Both the position numbers and the translations under genes were made by a program. Of a stretch of 64,000 bases of DNA, positions 45,560 through 56,628 are shown piece by piece. The stretch is from Allodiplogaster sudhausi (Eukaryota; Nematoda; Chromadorea; Rhabditida; Diplogasteridae), in contig CALZFC010000035.1 in the NCBI GenBank assembly GCA_945643635.1, positions 593,501-657,500 of the forward strand, read 5' to 3'. Under the pieces are notes generated by a model. That model was not told where the DNA came from, made no database searches, and saw only the letters and a program-made list of their open reading frames with translations. The first letter of the stretch is position 1. Each line of letters opens with the position of its first letter.

Positions 45560-48151
45560 TACATACATAAGTATTTACGGATCTACATAGATGCAAATGT
45601 GCATGTGCCAAACTGAAGCAGACAGAATGCTTACAAGTATAAGATACAACTCTCTTCTTCTTCTTGTAGCCGTTCAACAGCCGCGCGGCTCTCTTGGAAC
45701 TCGCTCGCCAACGACGTCCGCTTCTCCAAGCGCGAGCAGCAGTTGCGTCACCACGATACTGGAAGAGCAGGTTTGCATATATCTCTTTGTCCTTCTCTCT
45801 CTCTTTCTCTCGCTCTCTCTCATTCTCTCTCTCTCTCTTTCATTTTCTTTCTTATCATGTCCGTTATTTTCTTTTACACTCCATTTTCTTCGTTCTAATC
45901 TAGTTCTCTCAGAAGCCGACGCCCGTGCTCGACCGCATTGTGCACGGCTACCGCGAGTTGAGCGTCAAGCGATGCGGTTATCTCATCGCGAACGGCGATC
46001 GCGCGCCATCGAACGGTTGGACGGTACGGAGCACACAGAATTAAAAAAAATTTTCCGAAACAATTCTCATTGTCAGTTGCCACTGTTGAATAGAAAATGT
46101 AGAGATAGGAGTGCTCACAGTTTATATATACATATGTATGTACATAAGTACATACGTATATAAATACTTGCATAAATAGTAAGTGGATGTAATTCGAGAT
46201 TTGTTGAATAAAATGAATAATTTATTTAAAAAAAAAATTGTTAGTTAGTAAAAATAATAACTGCTCTTCCACTTTGAAGTCGCCACCCGTGCCCGTGAAC
46301 TGCAACCACCTCGGTAAGATCTTAGAAGCCGAGTACACGCACCTCCTCACCTACGTCATGGGCCACTTCCCGCCGCATGGACGAGTTGACATTTGAGCAA
46401 AAGGCAAGAGTTCTATTTATACATATAAGTCAAAGAAAAAAAGCAGTAGTAAATGATTTTAAACACATGTGCAGGTAGAAGTGTTCTGTAAAGACAAGGA
46501 CCAATATGCTAGCGTTATTCTCGTCTTTTGCTTTGCTACAGTCAATAGCAGCTAGAAATGCTGCAGCACAAAATGGTCATTTCTATTTATTTAAGATGTG
46601 ACGTGACCGTAGAAAATATTATGTCTCGAGTGATTGACCCTATCATCCTATCCATGCTCCCCTTCCTTGCAGCTGCTGCTCTACAAGCCCTTCTACTTCC
46701 GTGCCCAGCTCTTCGACACGGCGTACCAGACGTCGCTGTGCGAGGAGAGTCAGCCAAGCTCCCGACTCTACCTCCAAGACGGCAACTACATCCTCCTCGC
46801 CGATCTCACCACCTTCTTTGACGGCGACGACCTCATGAACACCGAGGATGCCATTCGGTGAGTGGTCTCGAACCATAATAGCGAGTTTTTTAAATGTAAG
46901 CCTTAAGGGCGAGCGATATAAAATTGGAACTGTTCCTTCTTTAAAGCGTCTTCGCGCCGTCATGGGAGTTCTATTTGCGCAGGCAGCATCATCAGTCCTG
47001 CGCAGCTTGATGAGGTACCACTTTTAAAACATTTTCAAATTTGAACATTCATCTTCCTTTTATACTTAGTTAATGTGTATACATGGTATGTACATATGTA
47101 TGTATATACTTATATGAATATTTATCATTCTATTTGAATGATTAATCAAAAGAGCAGTCGCATCCTAGACTTGGCGAATTTTAAAGTAGTGCATATTCTT
47201 GCTTTTGCAGACAAAGCTGAACGCCCTTCTCGCTCTGCTCTACTTTATGGCCGGCACAACGGGCACTACCACAGAGACCGATCTGATCTGCAGTGAGGTA
47301 GAGAACAGGAAAGGCGATTCCGTAGCGAGATGCATGCTAGAGAAGCTTTATCAGTGGATCCTATCAAGAAACATATGTAGTACATACATGTACAAACATG
47401 CGAAATATACAATAAAGTCCATAATCGCGAAGGCAAGTCAATTTTTTTTTCGCTGGCGTTGTCACCAAAATTACTAGTACTTCCTTTTCCATATGTAGTC
47501 AGGCTTAATTTTCAAAACTAAATATGCACATTGTTTTAATTAAACCTTGAAGACACTTTCTCAAAGTTCCTTTCCTTTCTTTTCTCTGTGCTGCAATTCG
47601 GTCGCTCATACGGTGCACGAGGTGAGCTCGCCTACTACTCGACATGCGAGAGCCGTAAGGAGGACGGGCCGAGGCGACTCGGACACATCCTGCTCATTCT
47701 TCCCTCACTCATGGTAAGTCTCACAATCATCACCTTATCATAAGCGTGTACCTGAAAGTATGTGATATATATATATATATATATATATATTCGATCATGT
47801 GTCAAGAGAACTTTTTTTCCTGACACGTGAACGAGAAAGCATCATGTGACTTAAAGAGAGTGTCTCCTTTCAACGCGACTACAAAGGTCAGGAAAATGAG
47901 AGAAAAAATACAGTTGGGTTTCGTGCACCTTTAACTGGCGACATGCCTGGGCAAAAAAAAACTTTGCTTTTGGCCTGACAGTGAGATTGAGAACGTTATC
48001 AAAATACAAAAGGTTGGTGCAAACAAAGAAAAAAACATCCCCGTGTCTTTTTCAGAGCATGGTCAACCGGCACTGGGAAGACCTGCAGATCAGTCGCCTC
48101 TTCTCTGCTGGATACAATCGGACAGGCTGGGAAATTCTCAAGTCGATGTAG

Positions 48152-49079
48152 TCGCTCCTCGGTCATCTTCTGTTTTCCTGCACCCTACATTCCCGTGTAT
48201 TTCGACTGACTACTTTGACTAAACACGACAGATTCATGTCACTGAAGAATTACATACTGTCAAAAATTCTGGGGGCCTTATGGTGTCCTAAAGAGCAATG
48301 AATACGCTATATCACATATACTCCTGAACAGGGCCCAGAATGATTGAGAAGGGCCCTTTGGACGCCCACAAACACGTTCGAATGTCCTTATAAAAGGGAA
48401 AATTGATAGATGTACAGGTTTATACAGGGGAAAACTGCATATACAGTCAATAGCAATAGCTGGACCAAGTTCGGCCCAGCTAAACACAACAGAATCGCAA
48501 GCGACCAGGCTCGGTCAACGATAACGAGAAGAATGAAAAACCGGGAACGCACGGCCCTCCAAACCGCGCGGTTTGCTGCAAGAATTTGGTTAGCTACAAC
48601 GATACTCAGTATTCGTATGAACGTTAAAACCGCGAGATATTTAAAAATAGCATACGGTGTATATATTACCGTCGGTTTTTCCGTATAAAAACTAAATTCT
48701 CAAAGGCTATTCCGTTCGAGAGTTCGGAAAATTCATATTTTTGCCCTAACATGGTCATGTTGACCTTCCGAACTAGTCGAAGCAGCCCATTCCAGCCGCA
48801 ACGCGTGAGGGTACGGTACGTCGTTGGGTCGCGTTATGACCGTACGTTTTTGCACTGGCTGGAGGCCCGTGGGAACGGGACCAAAAAGAATGATAAATGC
48901 TGCCAGAAGAATGCAAATCCTACGGTATGTGAAATAGGAATGTGGCGACGGACTAAATAAATCAGGTAGTCCGGTGGGCCACCCTTATATATGATATTGG
49001 TAAAACAAAAGCAAATATTTTTGAAAATATTTGACACATACATACATTCACATATGCATACATACATACATACCTCATC
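48152..49079. other. Intergenic after receptor copy 2
   Basis: A 92-codon open frame at 48410-48688 has no recognisable features. A short imperfect GGGCCC-containing palindromic area lies at 48330-48362. No gene assigned. Confidence 0.4.
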
Positions 49080-49365
49080 ATCTATTGTTTTAAAAAGCAA
49101 CGCTCTCATGAACTTCACTGTAGAGTATTCTGTCCTGAATAAAAATTTCGAATTAAAAAAGTGTGGTAAAACCGACGTTTGATTTAGCAAAGGAGTTAAT
49201 GGACTACTTATGGTCGAATTAAAACTGAAGAACATTTCACATCAATCTCTACATCTCTGCCTTTCTCACAGGTACTCCTGTCTCTCTGATAACTGACAAC
49301 TCTTCTCTCAATCGCTATGTCACCACTGTCTCATTCATTAGTCATCCCTTCCTTCTCTCAATCTC

Positions 49366-49401
<36 letters not shown>

Positions 49402-49489
49402 GTCTCTTTGTATATATCGTTTGCTTCGCTTCACTCTCCCCGACTATAACACGTCCACTCTTCTTATCTCTTCGTCCTCACCATTCTAT

Positions 49490-49540
<51 letters not shown>

Positions 49541-50330
49541 TCTCCACCGCCCCTTCTCTCGCTTTTCTTCCCAATGTTCACTGATGGCGCTGCTTGCTCG
49601 AAAACATTTAAATACATCTAACCACTTTACTTTCGAAACTGCCTAGATTCCTTTTCAAACAGATCTCTTATTCCATCTTTCTTCCATATACAAATGTACC
49701 AATGTGCCTACTTTAGTCGCGATTGCCAATATCAATTGAATAGTAAAGAAGCATACATAATTAACTGAAATTTTCAGATCAGGACTGCTCCCATAAACGG
49801 AGCCCCCATCTTCAGAATATAAAGCTTGATTTATAGCCAATCATCTGGAAAGCATTTGCATCAGGTTAAAAGAAGTTTTCATAAAACTTTGGGGTAATAA
49901 TATCTTTAAAAAAAATTAATTTTGTCGACGTCTTGGCCTAGAGAATTTTTCCAAGTACGATAGCCAAAGTACTTTCATACGCCTTTATATGATCAAGTGT
50001 TACAGTCAGTCGAATTTGTTGACGCCGTCCCCTTCTTGCTCCGTGGAGGGCCCATCGCCGCCAAAAGATTTGCACGGAGTGGGGTTCGAACCCACGCACC
50101 CTTTCGAGTACCAGAATGCCCAACCGGAACCGTACTCTGCTCGTACGAAGCGCATGATCGCTTGAGTCTGGCGCCTTAGACCACTCGGCCATCCGTGCAC
50201 GTCCTGTGATATATGTATACGAATTATAGCAGTGGGCAAAGAAAGAGGCAGAGAGAGAGAGAGTGGCTTACTACACACTGCAGTCAGTACCAAGCCTTCT
50301 CGACTGTATCATTACAATAGCAAAGTTCGG
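49080..50330. repeat. Duplicated 3' flank unit, copy D2 (with complete tRNA-Leu)
   Basis: Homologous to D1 (26400-27640) and D3 (63240-64000): CTCATGAACTTCAC, CT tracts at 49365-49400 and 49490-49550, CAGGACTGCTCCCATAAACG, CATCAGGTTAA, then the tRNA and TCAGTACCAAGCCTTCTCG. Confidence 0.88.
50072..50198 (-). tRNA. tRNA-Leu(CAA) with intron
   Basis: The acceptor strands GCACGGA and TCCGTGC pair fully. D arm GCCGAGTGGTCTAAGGC; anticodon stem CCAGA/TCTGG with loop CTCAAG plus T after splicing, so the anticodon is CAA. A long variable arm and T arm GTGGG-TTCGAAC-CCCAC complete the type-II (Leu) form. An intron of about 45 nt follows the base 3' of the anticodon, the normal eukaryotic site; tRNA-Leu(CAA) commonly has one. 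Boxes A and B are intact. Confidence 0.95.
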
Positions 50331-50669
50331 AATCTGTCGCAAATCACCCAACCTTTTTCTTAAAGCTGCGGAAATATTGAAGCCATTGACATGATGAAAA
50401 AGACCTTGCAAAACTGTCAATGAATAAATTAGAATACTCTGCAGAATAAGAGTTTTATTGCGCAAAAAAAGAATTCTCAGAAAAAACCTATGAGATTCGG
50501 CGAGCGCTGCTTTGAAAACAAAGTCATTTGAGCGTGATTTCTTATGTGTCATCATAGTGATGGAAAAGTTTGGCGTTAGAGAAGAATGGTTGAGAAATGA
50601 TAAAAAAAAACAGCTATGTCACCATAATGATGTGATGAATTCCCTTCACCAATCGCTGAAGCAACCTGT

Positions 50670-51380
50670 CGCTTTGGCTCAGTTGAAAACATGTAGTACC
50701 ACGGAGAAAACGAAAGAGAAACCAGCAACAAAAATGCAAGGGAATTCTATCATACTTATGTATGTATGATAGAATGCTGACGAATCAGACTAGATTCTGT
50801 AACATCCATTGCATTTCTTGGTTGTTTGTTTGACCTCAGAATCCGCACTGGGCTATCTCTTGGGTCGCAGATAAAGCAGCAGTTTTGTGGGGGGGGGGGG
50901 AATTCACATCATTATGATGACAAAGCAGTTTTTTTTTAAATCTCTTACGCCTAACTTTGGCATCCGTATGATAATGACACATGAAACGAAAACGCTCAAG
51001 TGATTTGTTTTCAACCAGCCGCGAGCGGCACCTCTTTTTTGAGTATTACATATGTTTTTTTTTACGCAATAAAACTCCTATGTTGCAGAGTGTTCAAATT
51101 GATTAGCAATAAGATCGCGTTTTCGCGATAATTCTTTTTTACCCCGTCAAGTGTGCAGCGCAAACGTTCTCTTACCATTTTCCACTGACTAACTTTTTGC
51201 ACACAAATATAAATGGCAAAAAATAAGCTAACATCAACAATCACCTTACAGATGATAACTCCACTCAAACAAACCGTTCGTGGATGAGGTTTTAATTCAG
51301 CTGAGCATTCCTGCATATAAATTATTTCTTACAAAAATATAATATATTTCAGCCAATCGAGACAACGCCGCCGACAAAAC
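50670..51380. repeat. Repeat unit E, copy 1 (with partial second copy to about 51870)
   Basis: Matches 62200-62960: GCTTTGGCTCAG, CCGGAGAAAACGAAAGAGAA-type, TTACGCCTAACTTTGGC, CACACAAATATAAATGG and GCTGAGCATTCCTGCATAT recur in order. A diverged partial copy follows at about 51690-51870. At 51851-52063 a short hydrophobic ORF (LDLIVSSEIILVVCF) is open but unrecognised. Confidence 0.8.
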
Positions 51381-52203
51381 AAAATGTCACTGTTTGATTT
51401 CAATGAGTGTTTTCAATGTCTTTATCTAAGACCATTACATTTTCTGGCTTTACAATCAATTTTAAAATTCATGTGACACTGCCTTACTGAGTTAAAAGAA
51501 CATAAATAACTAGTAAAAATGTCCAAAAATTTTTTTTCTTAAATTTGATGAAAACTTGATCATTTGTAGTACTCGACATGCTCTTTAAAATTATATAATC
51601 GTGATCGACTTATCGAGCTACCTAATTTTTTTTTTATCTCATATCAAGTCTGCACAACACAACCAGTGATGAACGGTAAGAGACCAACTTTTGCACACAA
51701 ATATAAGTTGCAAAAAAAACCAACCTCAACAATCAACCTACAGATGTGTAATCCGCTCAAACAACGGAGCAGTTCGACGGCGAGCCTGAGGTTTTCATTC
51801 AGCTGATCATTCCCCGCATACTAATTCTTTTTTTTTACAAAAAGGTTAATATGGATTATAGCCTATGCAGACAACTCATCACCGTCCTCGATCTAATCGT
51901 CTCATCAGAGATCATTCTCGTTGTCTGCTTCGTGCACTACACAAAAAATTTCACTAATTGTTTTCACGGTCCTTCTCTAAAACCTTTGTTTACTCAGGAT
52001 GTAAATTTGATAAATGTGTCGCCACAATACCGAGTTAGCAGAACATCGATAACAATGTCCTAAAACCAAACAACAAAACGCTGCCGAATAGTTAAGATCT
52101 GAGCAAGAACAGACTGACATGAAAGTTAGCGGAGAGCCATCCATCGCGTGTTGCATACATAATCAAGATGATGGTAGGTTTCCGCGATCTGCGAAAATGA
52201 GAG

Positions 52204-53086
52204 TATTCGCACGACTGCGAATGACTTTGTGTTTTGTCGCGCAATTGCGCTCCATGATGTAAATTTAAATTTCTGCCATTCACTCAGATGCAGGCTTTTC
52301 TAATATATTTCCATGCAGCTAGAAGATTTGTTTTGTCATCACAATTCGTCCACTTCTTCACTCCTCCATTTCTCTCTTATTTATTTTATGTTGCGTGTCA
52401 TGTTATTTCTGCTTTAATGTTATTCATCCTCATATCATTTCCCCATGCCGGTCTCTTCCTTCTCGAGTTTCCAATCAGGCGAATCTCCCTGATTCCCTTT
52501 TTATCGGTCTCATTTCCCCTCTTTCCTTCTACTCTCTCATCATCTTCCTCTTATCATTTCGTCACCTCGCGTGCAATGGCTTCCCGCAACCTCGGCCGGC
52601 CTCAATCGTGCATTTCCAGGGAAAAGCCGCCGCGAGGAACGGTTCTCTCTTAAGAGACCGCCTCTTCTCTTCTTCTCTTCTTCTCTTCTACTCTTCTCCA
52701 CACACCCTCTCTCACATCTCCGGCGCAAGGCCACACCGGTAAAACCCTTTCCTTCCCTTCTTTCTCTTTCTTTGTTTCTTTGCATTCCTCCTTTTCAGGG
52801 TTTACATTTATTTCATTTATTCTTTCTTTCTTTATTACAATCCATATCCTCCTCCATCTTTTCAGCTTTAGGTCTTGGAATAGAATCTAGATTCTAGTTC
52901 TGTTACTTTTACGTATAGATATTAATTCTGGACTGATCTCGAAGACTATTTGGAAGTAATAAATTGTTCTTGTTCATCGACGAGTTGAACTACATATCAT
53001 TGTGAAGTGAAGTGGAAACAACCGAGTCAGCGAGTCAAAGCCCTTTATCGTTTGATACGAGATGTACAAGGGCAAGATTCCGCACA
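52204..53086 (+). repeat. 5' LTR of the BEL/Pao element
   Basis: Begins TATTCGCACG, where the 3' LTR has TGTTCGCACG (terminal TG mutated to TA), and ends ATTCCGCACA. It contains ATGs near its 3' end (53062 and the ATG spanning the LTR/primer-site boundary at 53085) that open in the direction of Gag. Confidence 0.95.
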
Positions 53087-53104
53087 TGGTGCGTCGGCAG
53101 ATTC
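53087..53104 (+). other. Primer-binding site
   Basis: TGGTGCGTCGGCAGATTC directly abuts the 5' LTR. It starts with TGG, as expected for pairing with the CCA end of a tRNA. The primer tRNA is not identified. Confidence 0.7.
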
Positions 53105-53182
53105 GACACCCGGACATGGAATTGGCAGGCGAGCATGTCCATCCCACTTCCACCGACTCACTCGAAGTCCAGATCAAGGATA

Positions 53183-53300
53183 GGCCCGAGAGCCGTAGGT
53201 CCAGGCCCGAGAGCCTGAAGTCTACAAGGCACCGAGAGCCGGATGAATAGGCCCGAGAGCCTGAGGTCCAGGCCCGAGAGCCTGAAGTCTTCTAAGCCCG
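53183..53300 (+). repeat. 21-bp minisatellite at the start of gag
   Basis: Four to five degenerate copies of a unit like AGGCCCGAGAGCCTGAAGTC encode RPESL(K/R)S repeats. The reading frame from the upstream ATG (53062) meets a stop at 53248, while the frame from 53243 stays open. Loss or gain of a base in this repeat is a simple explanation. Confidence 0.85.
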
Positions 53301-54670
53301 AGAGCTCTGATAAGGATGAGGATACGCACGTCGTGCTCGCTCTCACGATCGAGAACAGCGATGATGACGAAGGAAACAAGAAGAAACATAACCCTTCCCG
53401 AACCAAACCCAAGTCCAACAAGCCACGCACTAAGAGACGAATTCTTGAAGAGAATTCCCCTCCGAACTTCCCAGACCCCAGAGAAGCAGCAGCCGCACGT
53501 GCTGAACGGGCTACGCGCCGCGGGCAAGAGCGCCGCGGCTCACTCCAGCACCGGGAAGATGGAGAAGCGTCTCTTACAGCAAGGCAAAGAGAGACTGACA
53601 AGGAGTCAGTCGTGACAAGGAAGGAAGAAGACAAGGAAGAAGGAGAAGTCAGCAATGACGGAGACGATGAAGACGACAATGTAGATGCTGCTTCTCATGA
53701 CGATGACGATGACTTCGCCTCTTCACATGAAGGAGACGGAGGGGAAGACCCCTCTGTACTGTTCCCTGCTCCACAGCAGCAACCAGTCGTCTCTGAAGAG
53801 GACGAAGAAGATCCTTCTGTTCAGTTTCCCCCTCCTCCAGCAAGGAAAGTGCCGACCATCTCCGAGGCAGAGAAGAAGGCATTCTTGAGGAAGTGCGACA
53901 CGAAACTGAAGGATCAGCACTTGTCAAGCATGAATGCCAGCGGATCAAGAGACCGCTTGCAGACCAAGAAGGAGAAGATCGAGAACCGACTTTTCGAGAC
54001 TTCCCCCGCCAGACTACAACAATCCAGGAGTCAGCTCACCGACTTGATCGCTGCATGTGACGAGGATATTATAGTATACTGCCAACTGTATACCAAGTAC
54101 CAGGAACACACCAACAATTTCACATGCAAGCAGTCAAAGGCCACGGCGGAGAAGAAGCTACAAGGCTTCGAGAGCGTGCACGGTGCCGTGCATTCCTGGA
54201 ACACAGTTGTAGAAGGCGGAGCAGATGCAACTGCAGAAGCAACTCGACTCATCCAACTCATCGACGACCGATTAGCAACAGAAGAGTGGAGAAGTCCAAG
54301 ACGGTCGAAGGCTCCCTCCCCATCTCCTGCAGATCAATTCCCACCCACGAGAGAGGCGGGATCTTCAGCAGATGAGAGGACGGAGCGCCGAGTACAAGCC
54401 ACCGATTCCAAGAGGACTCGGAAGGTGATGATCTACAGTGGAGACGAGAGCGGAACGAGAAGCAACAGCTCCATGGGCGACGGAGCGAGAGATCCGTCGT
54501 ACAAGGCGAGTATCGCCAGCCGGAAGCTGCATCGATTGCAGCGAGAAGGGAGCAGCACCGACAACCGACTCCCAGAGAGGAAGAATTGTCCTCGCGGATC
54601 AGAGACAGACAAGAGGATCGCCGTCCACAGCTACCACGTCTCACTCTCCGCACCTTCAGCGGAGACTTAG
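53243..54670 (+). CDS. Gag N-terminal region of the BEL/Pao element
   Basis: A 475-codon frame that is very hydrophilic: RPESL repeats, then basic KKKHNPSRTK-type segments, a strongly acidic Glu/Asp block (about 53640-53880) and a helical region with SRSQLTDLIAACDEDI. No catalytic motif. Structural polyprotein head; the true start may be further upstream at 53062. It overlaps the next frame by about 85 bases, where the Gag core continues in another frame. Confidence 0.8.
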   Translation: MNRPESLRSRPESLKSSKPESSDKDEDTHVVLALTIENSDDDEGNKKKHNPSRTKPKSNKPRTKRRILEENSPPNFPDPREAAAARAERATRRGQERRGSLQHREDGEASLTARQRETDKESVVTRKEEDKEEGEVSNDGDDEDDNVDAASHDDDDDFASSHEGDGGEDPSVLFPAPQQQPVVSEEDEEDPSVQFPPPPARKVPTISEAEKKAFLRKCDTKLKDQHLSSMNASGSRDRLQTKKEKIENRLFETSPARLQQSRSQLTDLIAACDEDIIVYCQLYTKYQEHTNNFTCKQSKATAEKKLQGFESVHGAVHSWNTVVEGGADATAEATRLIQLIDDRLATEEWRSPRRSKAPSPSPADQFPPTREAGSSADERTERRVQATDSKRTRKVMIYSGDESGTRSNSSMGDGARDPSYKASIASRKLHRLQREGSSTDNRLPERKNCPRGSETDKRIAVHSYHVSLSAPSAET

Positions 54671-56628
54671 AAGACTACGAGACCTTTATGGTAGACTTCA
54701 AGGAGACTATCGACAGCAGAGACGACCTCACCAACTACGATAAGATGCAATACCTGAAGATGTCCCTCACGGGCAAGGCCCTCAACATGCTCGACGGCCT
54801 TACGCTCAGTGGTCACGATTACCACTATGCCATTCAGTTCCTCGACCGCAGATATGGAGTGAACAACCTAGCTCTTCCCACTCTTCACGCAGAGCTAGAG
54901 GCGATTCCTCCTGGAGCACGATCACTGGATGAGCAGAGCGAGGTACTCAGCAAGATTCACGCGATTGTTAGGAAGCTGAAGCGAGTCACCAAGACGGTTC
55001 AGACTAACGCTCATCTACAGATGAAGATACTCGAGAAGTTCTCACACAAGACGCAGGACGAAATCATCCGGTGGCAGCTTGAGCACCGAGACGAGAATGG
55101 AGTCCTGACCAACCCCACCACTGGAATTTTACTCTTCGAGATCACCGAGATCATCAAGAATGAAGAGTATGCTCAGCAGTCGTCACATAGGAGCCACGAC
55201 AACTTCAAGCAGACCCGGCAGCCTCAGTCGTCATTCAGGAACAACGACCGCTTCCAAAGGAACAACTCCCAGTCTTACCAGCAGCATCCATCTCAGTCTC
55301 GCCCTGCAGAGAAGACTCAGCACGCACGAGAGAACGACGATTGTGTATTCTGCGAGAAACACAAGTCGTCGAGAGGATGCAGATCTGTTCCCACGGTCGA
55401 CGAGAGGACGAAGGTCGCCAGAGACAAGGGATTGTGCTTCAGATGCCTCCAGAGAGGCCACAATGCAACCACCTGCAAAGAGCTGTGCACACGGTGCAAG
55501 AAGCCCCACCACGAAGCTCTCTGCAGACAACCCAAGAATCGCGACTCCGGCGGGCTCAGACGCCCGGTGAATCTCGTGCAGACAGAGAAGCACGACAAGA
55601 AGAACGGTCGGGAAGACCTTCAGCAGAGCGAGTCGATCGCAGTCGTCTCCTCTTCAATCCCGCTCTTTATCTCAGCAGGAGACAGCAAGAAGAGCAACTT
55701 GCTGACAGCAGTTGTCCCGTTGGCAGTGGACAACAAAGAGCGACAGATTCGAGTGATGTTGGACACGGGCGCAACCATCTCTCTCGTCTCGGAAGATTTC
55801 GTGAAGAGACACGGTCTTCGCTCAGTAGGCAGCAAGACACTGTCTATCGAAGGAATTGGAGGCAAAGGAAGCGGTAAGGCGAAGTACGACATCGTCAGTC
55901 TCTCCCTGAAGAAGACGGATGGCAGCTACATGACGGTGCCAGCGCATGTCTTCCCGCGAGCCTTGCCAGCAGTCGAGAGTACCAAGCTCAGCCACGAAGA
56001 CTTCGCATTCGTCAGGAAGGAGAAGCTCCTCCTCGCAGAACGAATGGTGAAAGGAGGAGAGCCAATCTCCCCTCCTGATGCTGTCCTCAGTTCCGACGTT
56101 AGCCTCGACATCTTGGAGTTCGGGAAGCCTCCAGATGTCCTCCCGAGCGGACTACGGCTACTACACAGCAAATTTGGAAGGATAATTGCTGGCCAGACAC
56201 GCCAGTCTGAAGATGGAGAGCCAACTCCTGTTCTCCACATCGCATCGACGATGGATGAGCTCAGCGAGCAAGTCGCTGAGTACTTCGAGGTAGATACCGC
56301 CACTTGCGCAGACGACGCAAGACCAGAACGGCTACAGCGAGAACTGATGGACCAAGCTGTCGACTCATTCTTCCAGAAGAACGCGCGAATCGAAGATGGC
56401 AGAATGTACGCGCGCTACTTTCTGACAGAAGACGCGCCCAAGATCAGCGAGAACTACACTCTAGCTTGGGTCCGTTTGAAGGCAGTGGCGAAGAAGGCGA
56501 AGAAGGAGGGAATGCTGGAGCATTACGACTCTGTCATCAAGGCTCACCTCCTTACTGGCACCTCCTCCCGGCAAGTGCGAGAATCCACTCAGAGTCTACC
56601 TTCCTCACCACGGAGTCCTTCGCCCTGA
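54586..56628 (+). CDS. Gag core, zinc knuckles and aspartic protease of the BEL/Pao element
   Basis: A 680-codon frame. A DUF1759-type Gag core (LRTFSGDLEDYETFMVDFKE, LTGKALNMLDGL, IQFLDRRYG) is followed by Cys/His knuckles (CVFCEKH, then GLCFRCLQRGHNATTCKE and LCTRCKKPHHEALC). The retropepsin (Pao/A17-like) region has the catalytic motif MLDTGATISLVSE. The frame loses homology near 56570 and ends at 56628, just as RT homology starts in the +1 frame. Confidence 0.88.
   Translation: MSSRIRDRQEDRRPQLPRLTLRTFSGDLEDYETFMVDFKETIDSRDDLTNYDKMQYLKMSLTGKALNMLDGLTLSGHDYHYAIQFLDRRYGVNNLALPTLHAELEAIPPGARSLDEQSEVLSKIHAIVRKLKRVTKTVQTNAHLQMKILEKFSHKTQDEIIRWQLEHRDENGVLTNPTTGILLFEITEIIKNEEYAQQSSHRSHDNFKQTRQPQSSFRNNDRFQRNNSQSYQQHPSQSRPAEKTQHARENDDCVFCEKHKSSRGCRSVPTVDERTKVARDKGLCFRCLQRGHNATTCKELCTRCKKPHHEALCRQPKNRDSGGLRRPVNLVQTEKHDKKNGREDLQQSESIAVVSSSIPLFISAGDSKKSNLLTAVVPLAVDNKERQIRVMLDTGATISLVSEDFVKRHGLRSVGSKTLSIEGIGGKGSGKAKYDIVSLSLKKTDGSYMTVPAHVFPRALPAVESTKLSHEDFAFVRKEKLLLAERMVKGGEPISPPDAVLSSDVSLDILEFGKPPDVLPSGLRLLHSKFGRIIAGQTRQSEDGEPTPVLHIASTMDELSEQVAEYFEVDTATCADDARPERLQRELMDQAVDSFFQKNARIEDGRMYARYFLTEDAPKISENYTLAWVRLKAVAKKAKKEGMLEHYDSVIKAHLLTGTSSRQVRESTQSLPSSPRSPSP

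Larger units (their letters stand above)
43118..48151 (+). pseudogene. Nuclear hormone receptor, copy 2 (inactivated duplicate)
   Basis: Same exon plan as the receptor at 22.8 kb plus a final exon: 43118-43194, 43361-43446, 43804-43869, 45670-45770, 45913-46023, 46280-46403, 46673-46857, 46947-47014, 47211-47297, 47613-47713, 48056-48151. The last exon (SMVNRHWEDLQISRLFSAGY, ending WEILKSM) is the AF-2-side exon missing from copy 1. Lesions: TGA at 43401-43403 inside the DNA-binding domain; one extra base in exon 6 (CCGCCGCATGG for CCACGCATGG), giving an early stop; a net loss of 5 bases in exon 8; and in exon 10 a 13-base deletion with loss of the acceptor AG. Intron 3 holds FB-C. It cannot encode a full receptor. 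Confidence 0.9.

Noticed and set aside
50006..50293. Minus-strand ORF with GWPSGLRRQTQA
   Set aside because: This is a translation of the tRNA-Leu gene and its flanks, a well-known false protein.
52288..52742. ORFs within the LTRs (also at 61129-61583)
   Set aside because: They lie entirely inside LTR sequence, are present identically in both LTRs, and have no family features.
53158..53679. 173-codon minus-strand ORF
   Set aside because: Shadow of the acidic/Arg-rich gag frame on the opposite strand.
54586..56628. Cellular aspartic protease or zinc-finger gene
   Set aside because: LTRs, primer site, RT and integrase in cis show that it is the retroelement polyprotein.
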